From an uncultured Lachnospiraceae bacterium (GTDB lineage: Bacteria > Bacillota > Clostridia > Lachnospirales > Lachnospiraceae), in contig CAJTPS010000035.1 of NCBI GenBank assembly GCA_910578555.1, forward strand, positions 1 through 23,187: 23,187 nt of DNA, written 5' to 3'. Shown in pieces: positions 1 to 7,680 of this stretch (positions are counted from its first letter, which is position 1; each line of letters opens with the position of its first letter). The notes under the pieces are model-generated. The model had not been told where the DNA came from, searched no databases, and saw only the letters and a program-made list of their open reading frames with translations. The position numbers and the translations under genes were made by a program.

Positions 1-354
1 GTGGAACTTCAAGCGCAAGGACAAGTTCCTGCGAAAGGTGATATATTAGTGACGTCTCGCGGAACACTTGGACAGTGCTATATTGTGAAAGCAGATGATA
101 AGTTCTATTTCCAAGATGGGATGATTAGCTGGCTTTCTCAATATGCAAAGGGGATAACTCCGCTTTATATTTCACATTTATTTTCTATACCGGGATTTCG
201 GAAACAAATTGATTCAATACAAGTAGGTTCTACGGTTACTTATTTGTCTATAGCAATGATAAAGAAGCTCAAAGTGATGGTTCCAGATGAAGATACGCAA
301 CAGCAGTTCGCCGCCTTCGTCACCCAGACCACCAAATTGAAACTTGCAGGTTAA
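1..354 (+). CDS. hsdS: Type I restriction enzyme specificity subunit HsdS, 3' end only
   Basis: This is the 3' part of a gene that begins before the window. The visible 117 codons read as the second half of a target-recognition domain: GDILVTSRGTLGQ is the usual 'GD(I/L)L.....G..G' core, and QVGSTVTYLSIAMIKKLKVMVPD is the typical 'G....l....l..i.ipvP' segment, followed by the start of the conserved helix (QQQFAAFV). HsdS sets DNA sequence specificity for both the methylase and the nuclease complex. The protein stops at LKLAG, soon after QQQFAAFV. Family members usually carry another 20-30 residues of helix (a DKSK-like stretch), so the tail looks shortened. The first codon here is GTG, but nothing supports it as a true start. 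It lies upstream of fic and hsdR in the same direction. The family call is secure; whether the short tail is functional is unknown. Confidence 0.85.
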   Translation: MELQAQGQVPAKGDILVTSRGTLGQCYIVKADDKFYFQDGMISWLSQYAKGITPLYISHLFSIPGFRKQIDSIQVGSTVTYLSIAMIKKLKVMVPDEDTQQQFAAFVTQTTKLKLAG

Positions 355-388
355 CCTAGCAGTCACACAAAAAGGAAGGCAGACCACC

Positions 389-994
389 ATGGCGCTTGAG
401 AATAAACTCCATATAACCGATTCGGCAGAACTTGCCCGCACAGAAGAAAGAATCAGTAAAAAGAAGGCAATTCAGCTTTTTGAAGACGGACATTTATATA
501 CCTTAAAAGCCGGCACTTTAGACAGCCTTTTTAAAATACACAAGTTCCTGTTTGAAGATATTTACGATTTTGCAGGCAAAGCAAGAGAAGTCAATCTATC
601 AAAAGGAAATTTCAGGTTTGTGCCGGTAATGTATCTGGACGATGCACTTAGAAATATCGAGAAAATGCCACAGTCAACATTTGATGAGATTGTTGAAAAA
701 TACGTTGAAATGAATGTAGCGCATCCATTCCGGGAGGGCAATGGCAGAAGTACAAGGATTTGGCTGGATCTGATTTTGCGGCAGGAACTTGGCATGGTGG
801 TGGATTGGAGCAGGATTGATAAGGATGATTATCTGCTTGCCATGGAAAGAAGTCCGATCAAAGATATAGAGATTAAATATTTGCTAAAGGGAGCATTAAC
901 AGATAAAATAAGCGACCGTGAGATCTATATGAAAGGTATCGACCGCAGTTATTATTATGAAGGCTATGCGGCATATCAGGCAGCAGAGCCTTAG
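389..994 (+). CDS. fic: Fic-domain AMP-transferase, class III (self-inhibited)
   Basis: The protein is 201 residues from the ATG at 389, chosen because GGAAGG at 374-379 sits 9 nt upstream; the open frame extends back to 344 without a ribosome site. The catalytic loop HPFREGNGR is at residues 112-120 and matches the canonical HPFx(D/E)GNGR of Fic enzymes, which usually transfer AMP from ATP to hydroxyl side chains of target proteins. Near the C-terminus, residues 187-192 read SYYYEG, fitting the (S/T)xxxE(G/N) inhibitory motif of class III Fic proteins such as Neisseria NmFic; there the Glu blocks ATP gamma-phosphate placement until it is released. So this is probably a stand-alone, self-inhibited enzyme that needs no separate antitoxin. 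It lies between hsdS and hsdR, an arrangement seen in other type I restriction loci. Its target is unknown. Confidence 0.92.
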   Translation: MALENKLHITDSAELARTEERISKKKAIQLFEDGHLYTLKAGTLDSLFKIHKFLFEDIYDFAGKAREVNLSKGNFRFVPVMYLDDALRNIEKMPQSTFDEIVEKYVEMNVAHPFREGNGRSTRIWLDLILRQELGMVVDWSRIDKDDYLLAMERSPIKDIEIKYLLKGALTDKISDREIYMKGIDRSYYYEGYAAYQAAEP

Positions 995-1069
995 ATGAAG
1001 TACAGGAATATTCGTCCAAATTCCATTAAAACATATAAAAACACAAATGCGTAAAGAGGTAATCCGCCT

Positions 1070-4000
1070 ATGGAGACTAACTTTGACTATTTATTGGAGA
1101 ACAAAGAATATGCAGATTTTGCAGTTCAGGCAGTAGAAGCCGAGAAGAGCATTGCGATCTCCCCGGCGACCTGCGCAATATTGTCGAGACGTGCTCTGGA
1201 ACTGGCTGTGAGATTTGTGTTTTCTTATGATGCAGAATTGAAACTGCCATATCAGGACAATGTTTCCAGCCTGATTCATGAGCGGACATTTCGGGACATC
1301 ATTGAACCAAGACTTTTTCCTATGTTAAAATATACGATTCATCTTGGAAATGTTGCTGTGCATACAAACAGTAACATTAAAAGAGATGAGGCAATTATTG
1401 CGCTAAGAGACCTTTTTGAATTCTGCGACTGGATTGATTATTCCTACTCTAAAGAGTATGAAGAGAGAACTTTTGATGAGTCGATTTTGTTATCCGGAGA
1501 TGAAAAGCGTGTAAAGGCGGATGAGTTAAAGGCGTTACATGATGATTTGAGCAGTAAGGACAGGCAGCTTGCCGAGGTTCTTAAGGAAAATGAAGAGCTT
1601 CGGAAACAAATGGCGGCGGAGCGTAAGCGCCATATTCAGACGAGAGAGTTCCGTGTAGATGCAATCAGTGAAGCGGAGACCAGAAAGAAATATATTGACG
1701 TGGCACTGCGGGAAGCAGGCTGGGTCATAGGTGGAAACTGCACAGTGGAGGAGCCGGTTACCGGAATGCCTAACAGTACAGGAACGGGATATGTAGACTA
1801 TGTATTATGGGGAAAAGATAATCTTCCGCTTGCTGTAGTGGAGGCAAAGAAAGCCTCTGCCGACACAATGGTCGGAAGCCAGCAGGCAAAACTCTATGCA
1901 GATTGTATACAGAACCAATATGGCAGAAGACCTCTGATTTTTACCACAAATGGATTTGAATTCTTTTATACCAATGATTATATAGGTTATCCGAGGAGGG
2001 AAGTTTCGGGATTTTTTACACAGGATGAGTTACAGCTGGAAATTGACAGAAGGAAACAGCGAAAGCCTTTAGAGAATATAGCAATCAGTAATCATATTAC
2101 CAATCGTCCGTACCAGAAAGAGGCTGTTACTGCAGTCTGTGACGCTATTGCAAAGAAACATAGAAAAATGTTGATCGTGCAGGCAACGGGGTCGGGTAAG
2201 ACAAGAGTCAGCATCAGTGTTGTTGATGTGTTAAGGCGCCACAATTATGTGAAGAATATTCTTTTTTTAGCGGACAGAACTGCTCTGGTAAAACAGGCGA
2301 AGAACAGTTATGCAAATCTGCTTAAGGATTTATCCTGCTGCAACCTGTTGGACAGCAAGGATGATCCGGAGTCTTCGAGGATGATTTTTTCAACTTATCC
2401 GACGATGATGAATGCAATAGATGAAACGAAGAATAAGTTTGGCGAAAGACTATTCAGTCCGGGGCACTTTGATCTGATTATCTGCGATGAAGTTCATCGC
2501 TCTATTTATAAGAAGTATCAGGAAATCTTCGAATACTTTGATGCGTTGCTCTTAGGTATGACCGCAACGCCTAAGAATGAAATTGATAAAAATACATATG
2601 GTATTTTTGATTTGGAGAGAGGTGTGCCAACTTTTGCATATGAATTGGAGAAGGCAGTTGAGGAGGGGTATCTGGTCAGTTACTCGACGCTCGAATACAA
2701 AACAAAGATTATGGAAGACGGTATTCACTATGATGATTTGTCGGATGAAGAGAAAGAAGAGTATGAGGAGACCTTTGCGGATGATGATACAATAACAGAT
2801 GATATATCAAACTCTGCAATTAATTCATGGCTCTTTAATGCAGATACCATTGATAAAGTACTCAAAGAACTTATGGAAAAGGGACTTAAAATCGAAGGCG
2901 GAGACAAGCTTGGCAAGACAATTATCTTTGCCAGAAACAGTCTGCATGCACAGGCTGTTGTAAAAAGATTTCAAGTGCTTTTCCCAGAGTATGGCGGAGA
3001 TTTTATAAAGCAGATCGATTATAGTATTAAATATTGCGATTCTCTGATAGATGATTTCAGTACGAAAGAAAAAATGCCGCAAATCGCTGTATCAGTTGAT
3101 ATGCTTGATACCGGTATTGATATCCCGGAGATACTGAATCTGGTGTTTTTTAAGAAAGTCAGAAGTTATGCGAAATTCTGGCAGATGATCGGAAGGGGAA
3201 CGAGGCTTTGCCCGGATCTGTTAGGTGAGGGAATCGATAAGGCGCGTTTCTTAATCTTTGATTTCTGCAATAACTTTGAATATTTCAGGGTAAATAAGAA
3301 TGGCAGCGAGAGCGGGATTCAGGAAACACTCTGTGAGAAAATTTATAATACTAAAGCCCAGATTTGCAGAGAATTGCAGGCTTCGGCTTTTACGTCTGAT
3401 GAGGTTTACGCTTCGTATAGAGCTGATTTGGTGGATGACTTACATCAGGCAGTCACGGAACTGAATGATAATAGCTTTATGGTAAAAAGGCATATGAGAT
3501 ATGTTGAAATGTACCGTAACCTTTCTAATTGGATAAATCTCGAAACAGTCGAGATTTCGGAGATTAAGGGACATATTGCACCGCTTGTGAAACCAAGGAA
3601 AGAAGATGAACTTGCAAGGCGTTTCGATTACCTGATTTATAGTATTGACTTAGGGTTATTGCAAAGTAAGAGTGTCCGGACGCCTATTAATATTGTGATT
3701 CAGACAGCGGAACAGTTGTCTGGCAAATACTCAATTCCACAGGTTGCAGCGCAAAAGGAAATCATTGAAAAAGTTCAGCGGGCAGAGTTTTGGGAACATA
3801 CTACTATTTTAGAACTGGATGCTGTAAGGACGGCCATACGTGATCTGTTGCAATATTTGGATAAGATTCGTAAAAAAATCTATTATACTGATTTTACGGA
3901 TACAATAGTTGCGGCGGCAGAAGGAGCACCTATTTATGATAGCAGCGATTTAAGGAACTATCGCAAAAAAGTCGAGTTTTATTTGAAAGAGCATAGTGAT

Positions 4001-4420
4001 AAGATATCTGTATATAAGCTTAGAAATAATAAGCAACTGTCTGAGGGCGACTTGAAAGAACTTGAGCGAATTTTATGGCAGGAACTTGGTTCCAAAGAAG
4101 ACTACGTAAAGGAGTACGGGGACACGCCGGTCGGCAGACTTGTCCGCCGGGTCGTGGGTGTAGACAGAACTGCGGTCAATGAAGCATTCAGTGAATTCCT
4201 TACAGAGGTACATTTGAATATTAATCAGATACGTTTCGTCAATCTCATAGTGGATTATATTGCAGCCAATGGAAATATAGATGATAATAAGGTGCTTATG
4301 GAAGAACCCTTCCGGTCTGTGGGAAGTATCACGACGTTGTTTAGGGATGATATGGGAACAGCGAAGCGCATTATGGAAGTGGTGGCGGATATTAAACGTA
4401 ATTCTGAGGAAACGGCATAA
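1070..4420 (+). CDS. hsdR: Type I restriction endonuclease, motor/nuclease subunit HsdR
   Basis: A complete 1116-residue subunit. AAAGAGG at about 1053-1059 precedes the ATG by 10 nt. Residues 1-135 resemble a DUF4145-type N-terminal module, followed by a coiled stretch (about 150-190). The PD-(D/E)xK nuclease is visible as D243 (GYVDYVLWG) and E258-A-K260 (VVEAKK). The SF2 motor follows: Walker A ATGSGKT at 372-378, DEVH at 473-476, and motif VI QMIGRGTR at 705-712. The remaining 400 residues form the EcoEI-type C-terminal region that docks on the methylase. In the HsdR2M2S complex it translocates DNA and cuts unmodified DNA far from the recognition site. All motifs are intact, so the subunit should be active if hsdM and hsdS are present. 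It is the last gene of its operon; a terminator hairpin lies at 4513-4543. Confidence 0.96.
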   Translation: METNFDYLLENKEYADFAVQAVEAEKSIAISPATCAILSRRALELAVRFVFSYDAELKLPYQDNVSSLIHERTFRDIIEPRLFPMLKYTIHLGNVAVHTNSNIKRDEAIIALRDLFEFCDWIDYSYSKEYEERTFDESILLSGDEKRVKADELKALHDDLSSKDRQLAEVLKENEELRKQMAAERKRHIQTREFRVDAISEAETRKKYIDVALREAGWVIGGNCTVEEPVTGMPNSTGTGYVDYVLWGKDNLPLAVVEAKKASADTMVGSQQAKLYADCIQNQYGRRPLIFTTNGFEFFYTNDYIGYPRREVSGFFTQDELQLEIDRRKQRKPLENIAISNHITNRPYQKEAVTAVCDAIAKKHRKMLIVQATGSGKTRVSISVVDVLRRHNYVKNILFLADRTALVKQAKNSYANLLKDLSCCNLLDSKDDPESSRMIFSTYPTMMNAIDETKNKFGERLFSPGHFDLIICDEVHRSIYKKYQEIFEYFDALLLGMTATPKNEIDKNTYGIFDLERGVPTFAYELEKAVEEGYLVSYSTLEYKTKIMEDGIHYDDLSDEEKEEYEETFADDDTITDDISNSAINSWLFNADTIDKVLKELMEKGLKIEGGDKLGKTIIFARNSLHAQAVVKRFQVLFPEYGGDFIKQIDYSIKYCDSLIDDFSTKEKMPQIAVSVDMLDTGIDIPEILNLVFFKKVRSYAKFWQMIGRGTRLCPDLLGEGIDKARFLIFDFCNNFEYFRVNKNGSESGIQETLCEKIYNTKAQICRELQASAFTSDEVYASYRADLVDDLHQAVTELNDNSFMVKRHMRYVEMYRNLSNWINLETVEISEIKGHIAPLVKPRKEDELARRFDYLIYSIDLGLLQSKSVRTPINIVIQTAEQLSGKYSIPQVAAQKEIIEKVQRAEFWEHTTILELDAVRTAIRDLLQYLDKIRKKIYYTDFTDTIVAAAEGAPIYDSSDLRNYRKKVEFYLKEHSDKISVYKLRNNKQLSEGDLKELERILWQELGSKEDYVKEYGDTPVGRLVRRVVGVDRTAVNEAFSEFLTEVHLNINQIRFVNLIVDYIAANGNIDDNKVLMEEPFRSVGSITTLFRDDMGTAKRIMEVVADIKRNSEETA

Positions 4421-4512
4421 TTTTGTAAGAAGGAGACGGATTTGCCGATCGCATCCGAAGTAATGGACTGCTTTCACGCAGAGACAAAATAAATATAATA
4501 ACGATGGATATA

Positions 4513-4543
4513 AAAAGTGCTCTGTTCCGTATGGAGCACTTTT
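4513..4543. terminator. Terminator-like hairpin after hsdR
   Basis: A perfect 10-bp inverted repeat: AAAAGTGCTC (4513-4522) pairs with GAGCACTTTT (4534-4543) around an 11-nt loop. A-rich and T-rich outer ends flank the GC-containing stem on both strands, so it could act in both directions. It lies 93 bp after the hsdR stop and is the first strong hairpin there, separating the restriction locus from the sigma operon. Confidence 0.6.
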
Positions 4544-4692
4544 GCATTATATACAGGAAAGTGTGCAAATTGTTCCTGTGTACGAGAATACTTTCGGGAC
4601 CCGGATGTGATCGGGCAAATTTTAAATTTTGCTCAATAGTTGTATCCTTTTGCACATTTACGGGATCTAATCAGTATAACACGTGTGAATAG

Positions 4693-4720
4693 CGAGCAGG
4701 CTCGTAAGCGTAGAACGCTT
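4693..4720 (+). promoter_or_regulatory. Tandem small hairpins just before the sigma factor ribosome site
   Basis: CGAG (4693-4696) pairs with CTCG (4701-4704), and AAGCGT (4706-4711) pairs with ACGCTT (4715-4720) around a 3-nt loop. They end directly at the AAAGGAAAG ribosome site of the sigma gene. Such leader structure could tune translation or protect the 5' end; no direct evidence of function. Confidence 0.35.
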
Positions 4721-4736
4721 CGAAAGGAAAGCAGGA

Positions 4737-5279
4737 ATGAAGAATACAGTAAGCCTGAAACTGGTCGAAAAGGCAGCGAAGGGAAACAGAGAGGCTTTTG
4801 GGGAACTGATTATCATGCATCAGGAATACCTGTATAAACTGGCATATATGTACACCAAGAATGAACAGGACGCCTTGGATGCAGTGCAGGAGTGCGCCAT
4901 GCGCGCAATGATCTCCATGGATAAGCTTCGGGAGCCGCAGTATTTTAAGACATGGATCACGCGCATACTGATCAACAGCATTTATAAGACACAGAAGAAG
5001 TACAGAAATAACAGTCCGTTTGAGGATTACAATGAGGCGGCGCCGGAACAGCCGCTCTCCATAGAGGAAAAGACCGATCTCTATGACGCGATCGACCTGC
5101 TTCCCCCAACATACAAAACAGTTGTTATATTACAGTATTTTCAGGGGATGAAGATCAAGAGTATCGCGGAGGTCATGGGAATCCCGGCGGGCAGTGTGAA
5201 GGCGTATCTGTACCGTGCCAGGGAAGCGCTGAAGCGGCAGCTTGAAGATGAGGACAGAGCGGCCGAAAAAGCTAAGTAG
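4737..5279 (+). CDS. ECF-type RNA polymerase sigma factor
   Basis: A 180-residue protein with the two-domain layout of extracytoplasmic-function sigma factors. Region 2 spans about residues 20-90 (AFGELIIMHQEYLYKLAYMY, then a DALDAVQE stretch and FKTWITRILIN). Region 4 spans about 115-168 (LLPPTYKTVVILQYFQGM and the helix-turn-helix IAEVMGIPAGSVKAYLYRA). It would direct RNA polymerase to stress promoters. The start ATG is preceded by AAAGGAAAG at a good distance. The downstream gene encodes a DUF4179 membrane protein, the usual clostridial partner and probable anti-sigma factor, so its activity is probably held at the membrane until a signal arrives. The C-terminal tail is strongly charged. 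The sigma family call is secure; the subgroup and regulon are not determined. Confidence 0.93.
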   Translation: MKNTVSLKLVEKAAKGNREAFGELIIMHQEYLYKLAYMYTKNEQDALDAVQECAMRAMISMDKLREPQYFKTWITRILINSIYKTQKKYRNNSPFEDYNEAAPEQPLSIEEKTDLYDAIDLLPPTYKTVVILQYFQGMKIKSIAEVMGIPAGSVKAYLYRAREALKRQLEDEDRAAEKAK

Positions 5280-5301
5280 AGAATAGAGTAACAGAGGTGG
5301 C

Positions 5302-6741
5302 ATGTCGGACGCAGAATGTAATTTAGAACAGGTGTTATTGAATTATACGACACTGCAAGGAAAGGAAAGGAAAACGGTAGATAGAATGAAAAGTGAAAGA
5401 TTTGACACAATCGCCATACCCGACAGTCTGTCCCAGCGCGTGCGCAAGGGGATCAGGCAGGGGGAAAAAATATATATGCGCAACAGGCGCAAGAGGATTA
5501 TGATACGGTTCGCCGCGGCTGCTGCGGCATTGTTTGTCTGCATGGGTATCTTTGCGTCACAGCCCGCGCTGGCGTCGAAGATTCCGGTGATCAGGAATAT
5601 TTTCAAATTCCTGCAGAAGGATTATTCTTATCAGGGTGACCTGGATGCGGTCGCACAGAAATTCGAGGAGCCGGGGAACACAGGCGGGGGAAATAATGTG
5701 GCAGCCGGTCAGAGCCAAGATAACGTAGAAGGCGCGGCACCAGACGGTAACGCACAGCCGGGCAGTGCTTCAGGAAGCGGCAGTCCGGGAGACGGCACTG
5801 GCAGAACTGATACAGCCGATGCCGTTTACACCAGGACCGTAAACGGCGTCACGGTAACGGTTTCGGAGGCGTACTGTTCTGTGGAGGCGATCTATCTGTC
5901 GCTTATGATCACGAGCGAGGAGGCTTTTCCGGCAACGATGACGGACATGGTGGAGCAGCCGATTATTTATCTGAAGGGTAAGGCAGATTACTCATTCATG
6001 CCTTCCGGAAGGGATGCGGCGCACGGGTATACGAATGGCGGAACCGGCTCTATTGAAGGAAAATTTATAGATGAACATACTTATGCAGGAATTTACCGGA
6101 TTGATGCGCTGGATATTTTTGGAAATGACGTCGGACTGAGAGAAAACTATCGGGCTTTGGACGCTTTTGACATGGACTATACGATCGAGCAGATCATCGG
6201 CGACCGGGCGGAACCGGAACCGCTTGATTATAAGGGCAGGACGCAGGCGGATCTGGAGGCGATGTCGGATGAGGAGTGGAGAGCGTTCATGGAGGAGATT
6301 ACCCCGCCGGACCGGAACCAATTTCCTAATAAATATGAGAACTGGTGGTTTGACGGGCCGTTCACATTCAATCTGCATATAGAGATGGACAACGAGAGCA
6401 CACAGGTGGTCACAGTGGATGAAATCAACGACACCGGCGCCGGTCTCTATCAGGTCGTGAAGACGAAATTCGAGATCACGGTAGAGGAGAAGTGCAACGA
6501 GGAACGTACCGGAAAAGGGGTATTTCTGGTGGTGCTTGACGCGGACGGGCAGATTCTTCCAAACGGCAGCAGTTCTTTTGCAGACACTTATGCGATTAAC
6601 GGCAGAGATGTCTCTAAAGTGTACGTGTATGTCTGTGACTATGCGGAATATATGGATGACATCAAGGGACACCGGAGTGACAGTGATTTCAAACAGATTC
6701 TGGAGGAGCGCGCGCTGTACGGGAAGGAGATCGTATTTTAG
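5302..6741 (+). CDS. DUF4179 membrane protein, probable anti-sigma factor
   Basis: 479 residues, starting 22 bp after the sigma gene stop; GAGG (5294-5297) lies close to the ATG. The cytoplasmic N-terminus includes FDTIAIPDSLSQRVRKGI and a basic stretch (RNRRKR), typical of DUF4179 proteins. One membrane segment at about 66-86 (rich in Ala, ending ALFVCMGIFAS) is followed by the conserved SQPALASKIPVIRNIF stretch just outside the membrane. Residues 124-174 form a Gly/Ser/Asn-rich low-complexity linker, then comes a large extracellular beta-rich domain (about 175-479). Known logic of such pairs: the cytoplasmic part binds the sigma factor and the outer part senses an envelope signal. The sensory ligand cannot be read from sequence. 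The low-complexity linker is unusually long and may be variable between strains. Confidence 0.8.
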   Translation: MSDAECNLEQVLLNYTTLQGKERKTVDRMKSERFDTIAIPDSLSQRVRKGIRQGEKIYMRNRRKRIMIRFAAAAAALFVCMGIFASQPALASKIPVIRNIFKFLQKDYSYQGDLDAVAQKFEEPGNTGGGNNVAAGQSQDNVEGAAPDGNAQPGSASGSGSPGDGTGRTDTADAVYTRTVNGVTVTVSEAYCSVEAIYLSLMITSEEAFPATMTDMVEQPIIYLKGKADYSFMPSGRDAAHGYTNGGTGSIEGKFIDEHTYAGIYRIDALDIFGNDVGLRENYRALDAFDMDYTIEQIIGDRAEPEPLDYKGRTQADLEAMSDEEWRAFMEEITPPDRNQFPNKYENWWFDGPFTFNLHIEMDNESTQVVTVDEINDTGAGLYQVVKTKFEITVEEKCNEERTGKGVFLVVLDADGQILPNGSSSFADTYAINGRDVSKVYVYVCDYAEYMDDIKGHRSDSDFKQILEERALYGKEIVF

Positions 6742-6773
6742 GAATCCGATTCTTTTCATAAAATAAAAATGAT

Positions 6774-6807
6774 TTGTAACAAGATTGTAATATCCTCTCT
6801 TTATGAT
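6774..6807 (+). promoter_or_regulatory. Probable promoter and response-regulator operator for the ABC genes
   Basis: Two direct TTGTAA repeats start at 6774 and 6785, exactly 11 bp apart, the spacing typical of OmpR/PhoB-family dimers. The second repeat ends 11 bp before a TATGAT -10 box (6802-6807), and there is no good -35 box. This is the layout of PhoB-type activator promoters, where the regulator replaces the -35 contact. An inverted GTTACAA (6831-6837) downstream may be an extra half-site. The OmpR-type regulator at 10274 is the natural candidate. Inference from spacing only. Confidence 0.5.
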
Positions 6808-6868
6808 ACAGATATCGGCCGGTACGAATGGTTACAATCCGGATACAGCGCACCGCCGTAATATTATC

Positions 6869-6927
6869 GCAGCAGTTCAGCCTTCTGCTTTACAGCCATA
6901 TGGAACAGCATAAGGCTAAACTGTTGC
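6869..6927 (+). promoter_or_regulatory. Long hairpin in the leader of the ABC transporter mRNA
   Basis: Bases 6869-6889 pair with 6907-6927: 21 positions with 19 pairs (one G-U) and two single mismatches (6878/6918 and 6885/6911), around a 17-nt loop. It lies between the proposed promoter and the ATPase gene start at 6961. No T-run follows, so it is not a standard terminator. It may stabilise the mRNA or control translation. Confidence 0.5.
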
Positions 6928-6960
6928 AAATCATCATAAAGGCAGGGAGTGATTATCATT

Positions 6961-7680
6961 ATGGAAATTTTACAGGCAGTAAATTTGAAGAAATACTATC
7001 AAAGCGGAGACAGCGCGGTCAAGGCGGTGGACGATATCAGCTTTTCCATAGAAAAGGGAAGCTTTACGGCGATCGTGGGCACATCCGGCAGCGGTAAGAC
7101 CACGCTTCTTAATCTGATGGGCGGGCTGGATTACGCGGACGGCGGAGAGGTCATCATAGACGGGCACTCGATCATGAAGATGTCGGAAGAGGAGTTGACG
7201 GTGTTCCGCCGCAGAAATATCGGATTTGTTTTTCAGAACTATAATCTGATCTCGATCCAGAATGTTTACAAGAATATCGTGCTGCCCATCAGGCTGGACG
7301 GCAGGAAACCGGACTCGAAGTACATTGAGCATATTTGTAAGGAATTGGGCATTGAGGACAAGATGGACCGGTATCCCAATCAGCTTTCCGGCGGGCAGCA
7401 GCAGAGGGTGTCCATCGCGCGGGCGATCGCGGCTAAACCGGCGGTGCTGCTGGCGGATGAACCGACCGGCAATCTGGATTCCAGGACGAGTGCGGAGGTG
7501 ATGGGGCTTCTTAAGATGACATCGAGGGAATTTCATCAGACGATTATAATGATTACGCATAATGAGGCAATCGCGCAGCTTGCGGACAGAGTCATTCATC
7601 TGGAGGACGGCAGAGTCGTGGGTGACGATAAGGGAATGTACGCCGGACAGAATGCCTTCGGAAAGGAGGCATCCTTATGA
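6961..7680 (+). CDS. ABC transporter ATP-binding protein (MacB/BceA type)
   Basis: 239 residues from the ATG at 6961; the GGGAG at 6945-6949 favours this over an in-frame GTG at 6949. All ABC motifs are intact: Walker A GTSGSGKTT at 40-48, Q-loop Q92 (GFVFQNYNLI), signature LSGGQQQRVSIARA from 142, Walker B VLLADEPTGNLD from 162, and switch histidine H200 (IMITHNE). The DEPTGNLD variant and the short length mark the MacB/LolD/BceA branch, which pairs with FtsX-fold permeases and often drives peptide or lipid extraction from the membrane (mechanotransmission) rather than ordinary import. It overlaps the permease gene by 4 bp (ATGA), so translation is probably coupled. It is probably controlled by the response regulator encoded downstream. 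Confidence 0.95.
   Translation: MEILQAVNLKKYYQSGDSAVKAVDDISFSIEKGSFTAIVGTSGSGKTTLLNLMGGLDYADGGEVIIDGHSIMKMSEEELTVFRRRNIGFVFQNYNLISIQNVYKNIVLPIRLDGRKPDSKYIEHICKELGIEDKMDRYPNQLSGGQQQRVSIARAIAAKPAVLLADEPTGNLDSRTSAEVMGLLKMTSREFHQTIIMITHNEAIAQLADRVIHLEDGRVVGDDKGMYAGQNAFGKEASL

Larger units (their letters stand above)
4421..4736. other. Intergenic region between hsdR and the sigma factor gene
   Basis: A 316-bp gap without a convincing gene. It contains a terminator-like hairpin (4513-4543) and two small hairpins just before the sigma gene (4693-4720). A TTG codon at 4441 with AAGGAG upstream opens only a 16-codon frame and was not called. TTGCAC (4650-4655) and TATAAC (4675-4680) resemble promoter boxes, but their 19-bp spacing is poor, so the sigma operon promoter is not firmly located. 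Confidence 0.6.

Noticed and set aside
4441..4491. TTG-start frame of 16 codons with AAGGAG upstream after hsdR
   Set aside because: Too short, no recognisable peptide, and TTG starts this short are expected by chance.
4650..4680. TTGCAC and TATAAC as the sigma operon promoter
   Set aside because: 19-bp spacing and weak boxes; not strong enough to call as a separate feature.
5992..6759. Minus-strand open frame of 255 codons across the DUF4179 gene
   Set aside because: No ribosome site, unlike any family I know, and it lies opposite a well-supported gene with clear domains; it is an antisense shadow.
6774..6810. ECF sigma promoter before the ABC genes
   Set aside because: TGTAAC resembles an ECF -35 box, but no CGTC/CGTA-type -10 sits 16 bp downstream; the phased repeat explanation fits better.
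6970..7599. Minus-strand open frame of 209 codons inside the ABC ATPase gene
   Set aside because: Opposite intact Walker and signature motifs; no start signals.
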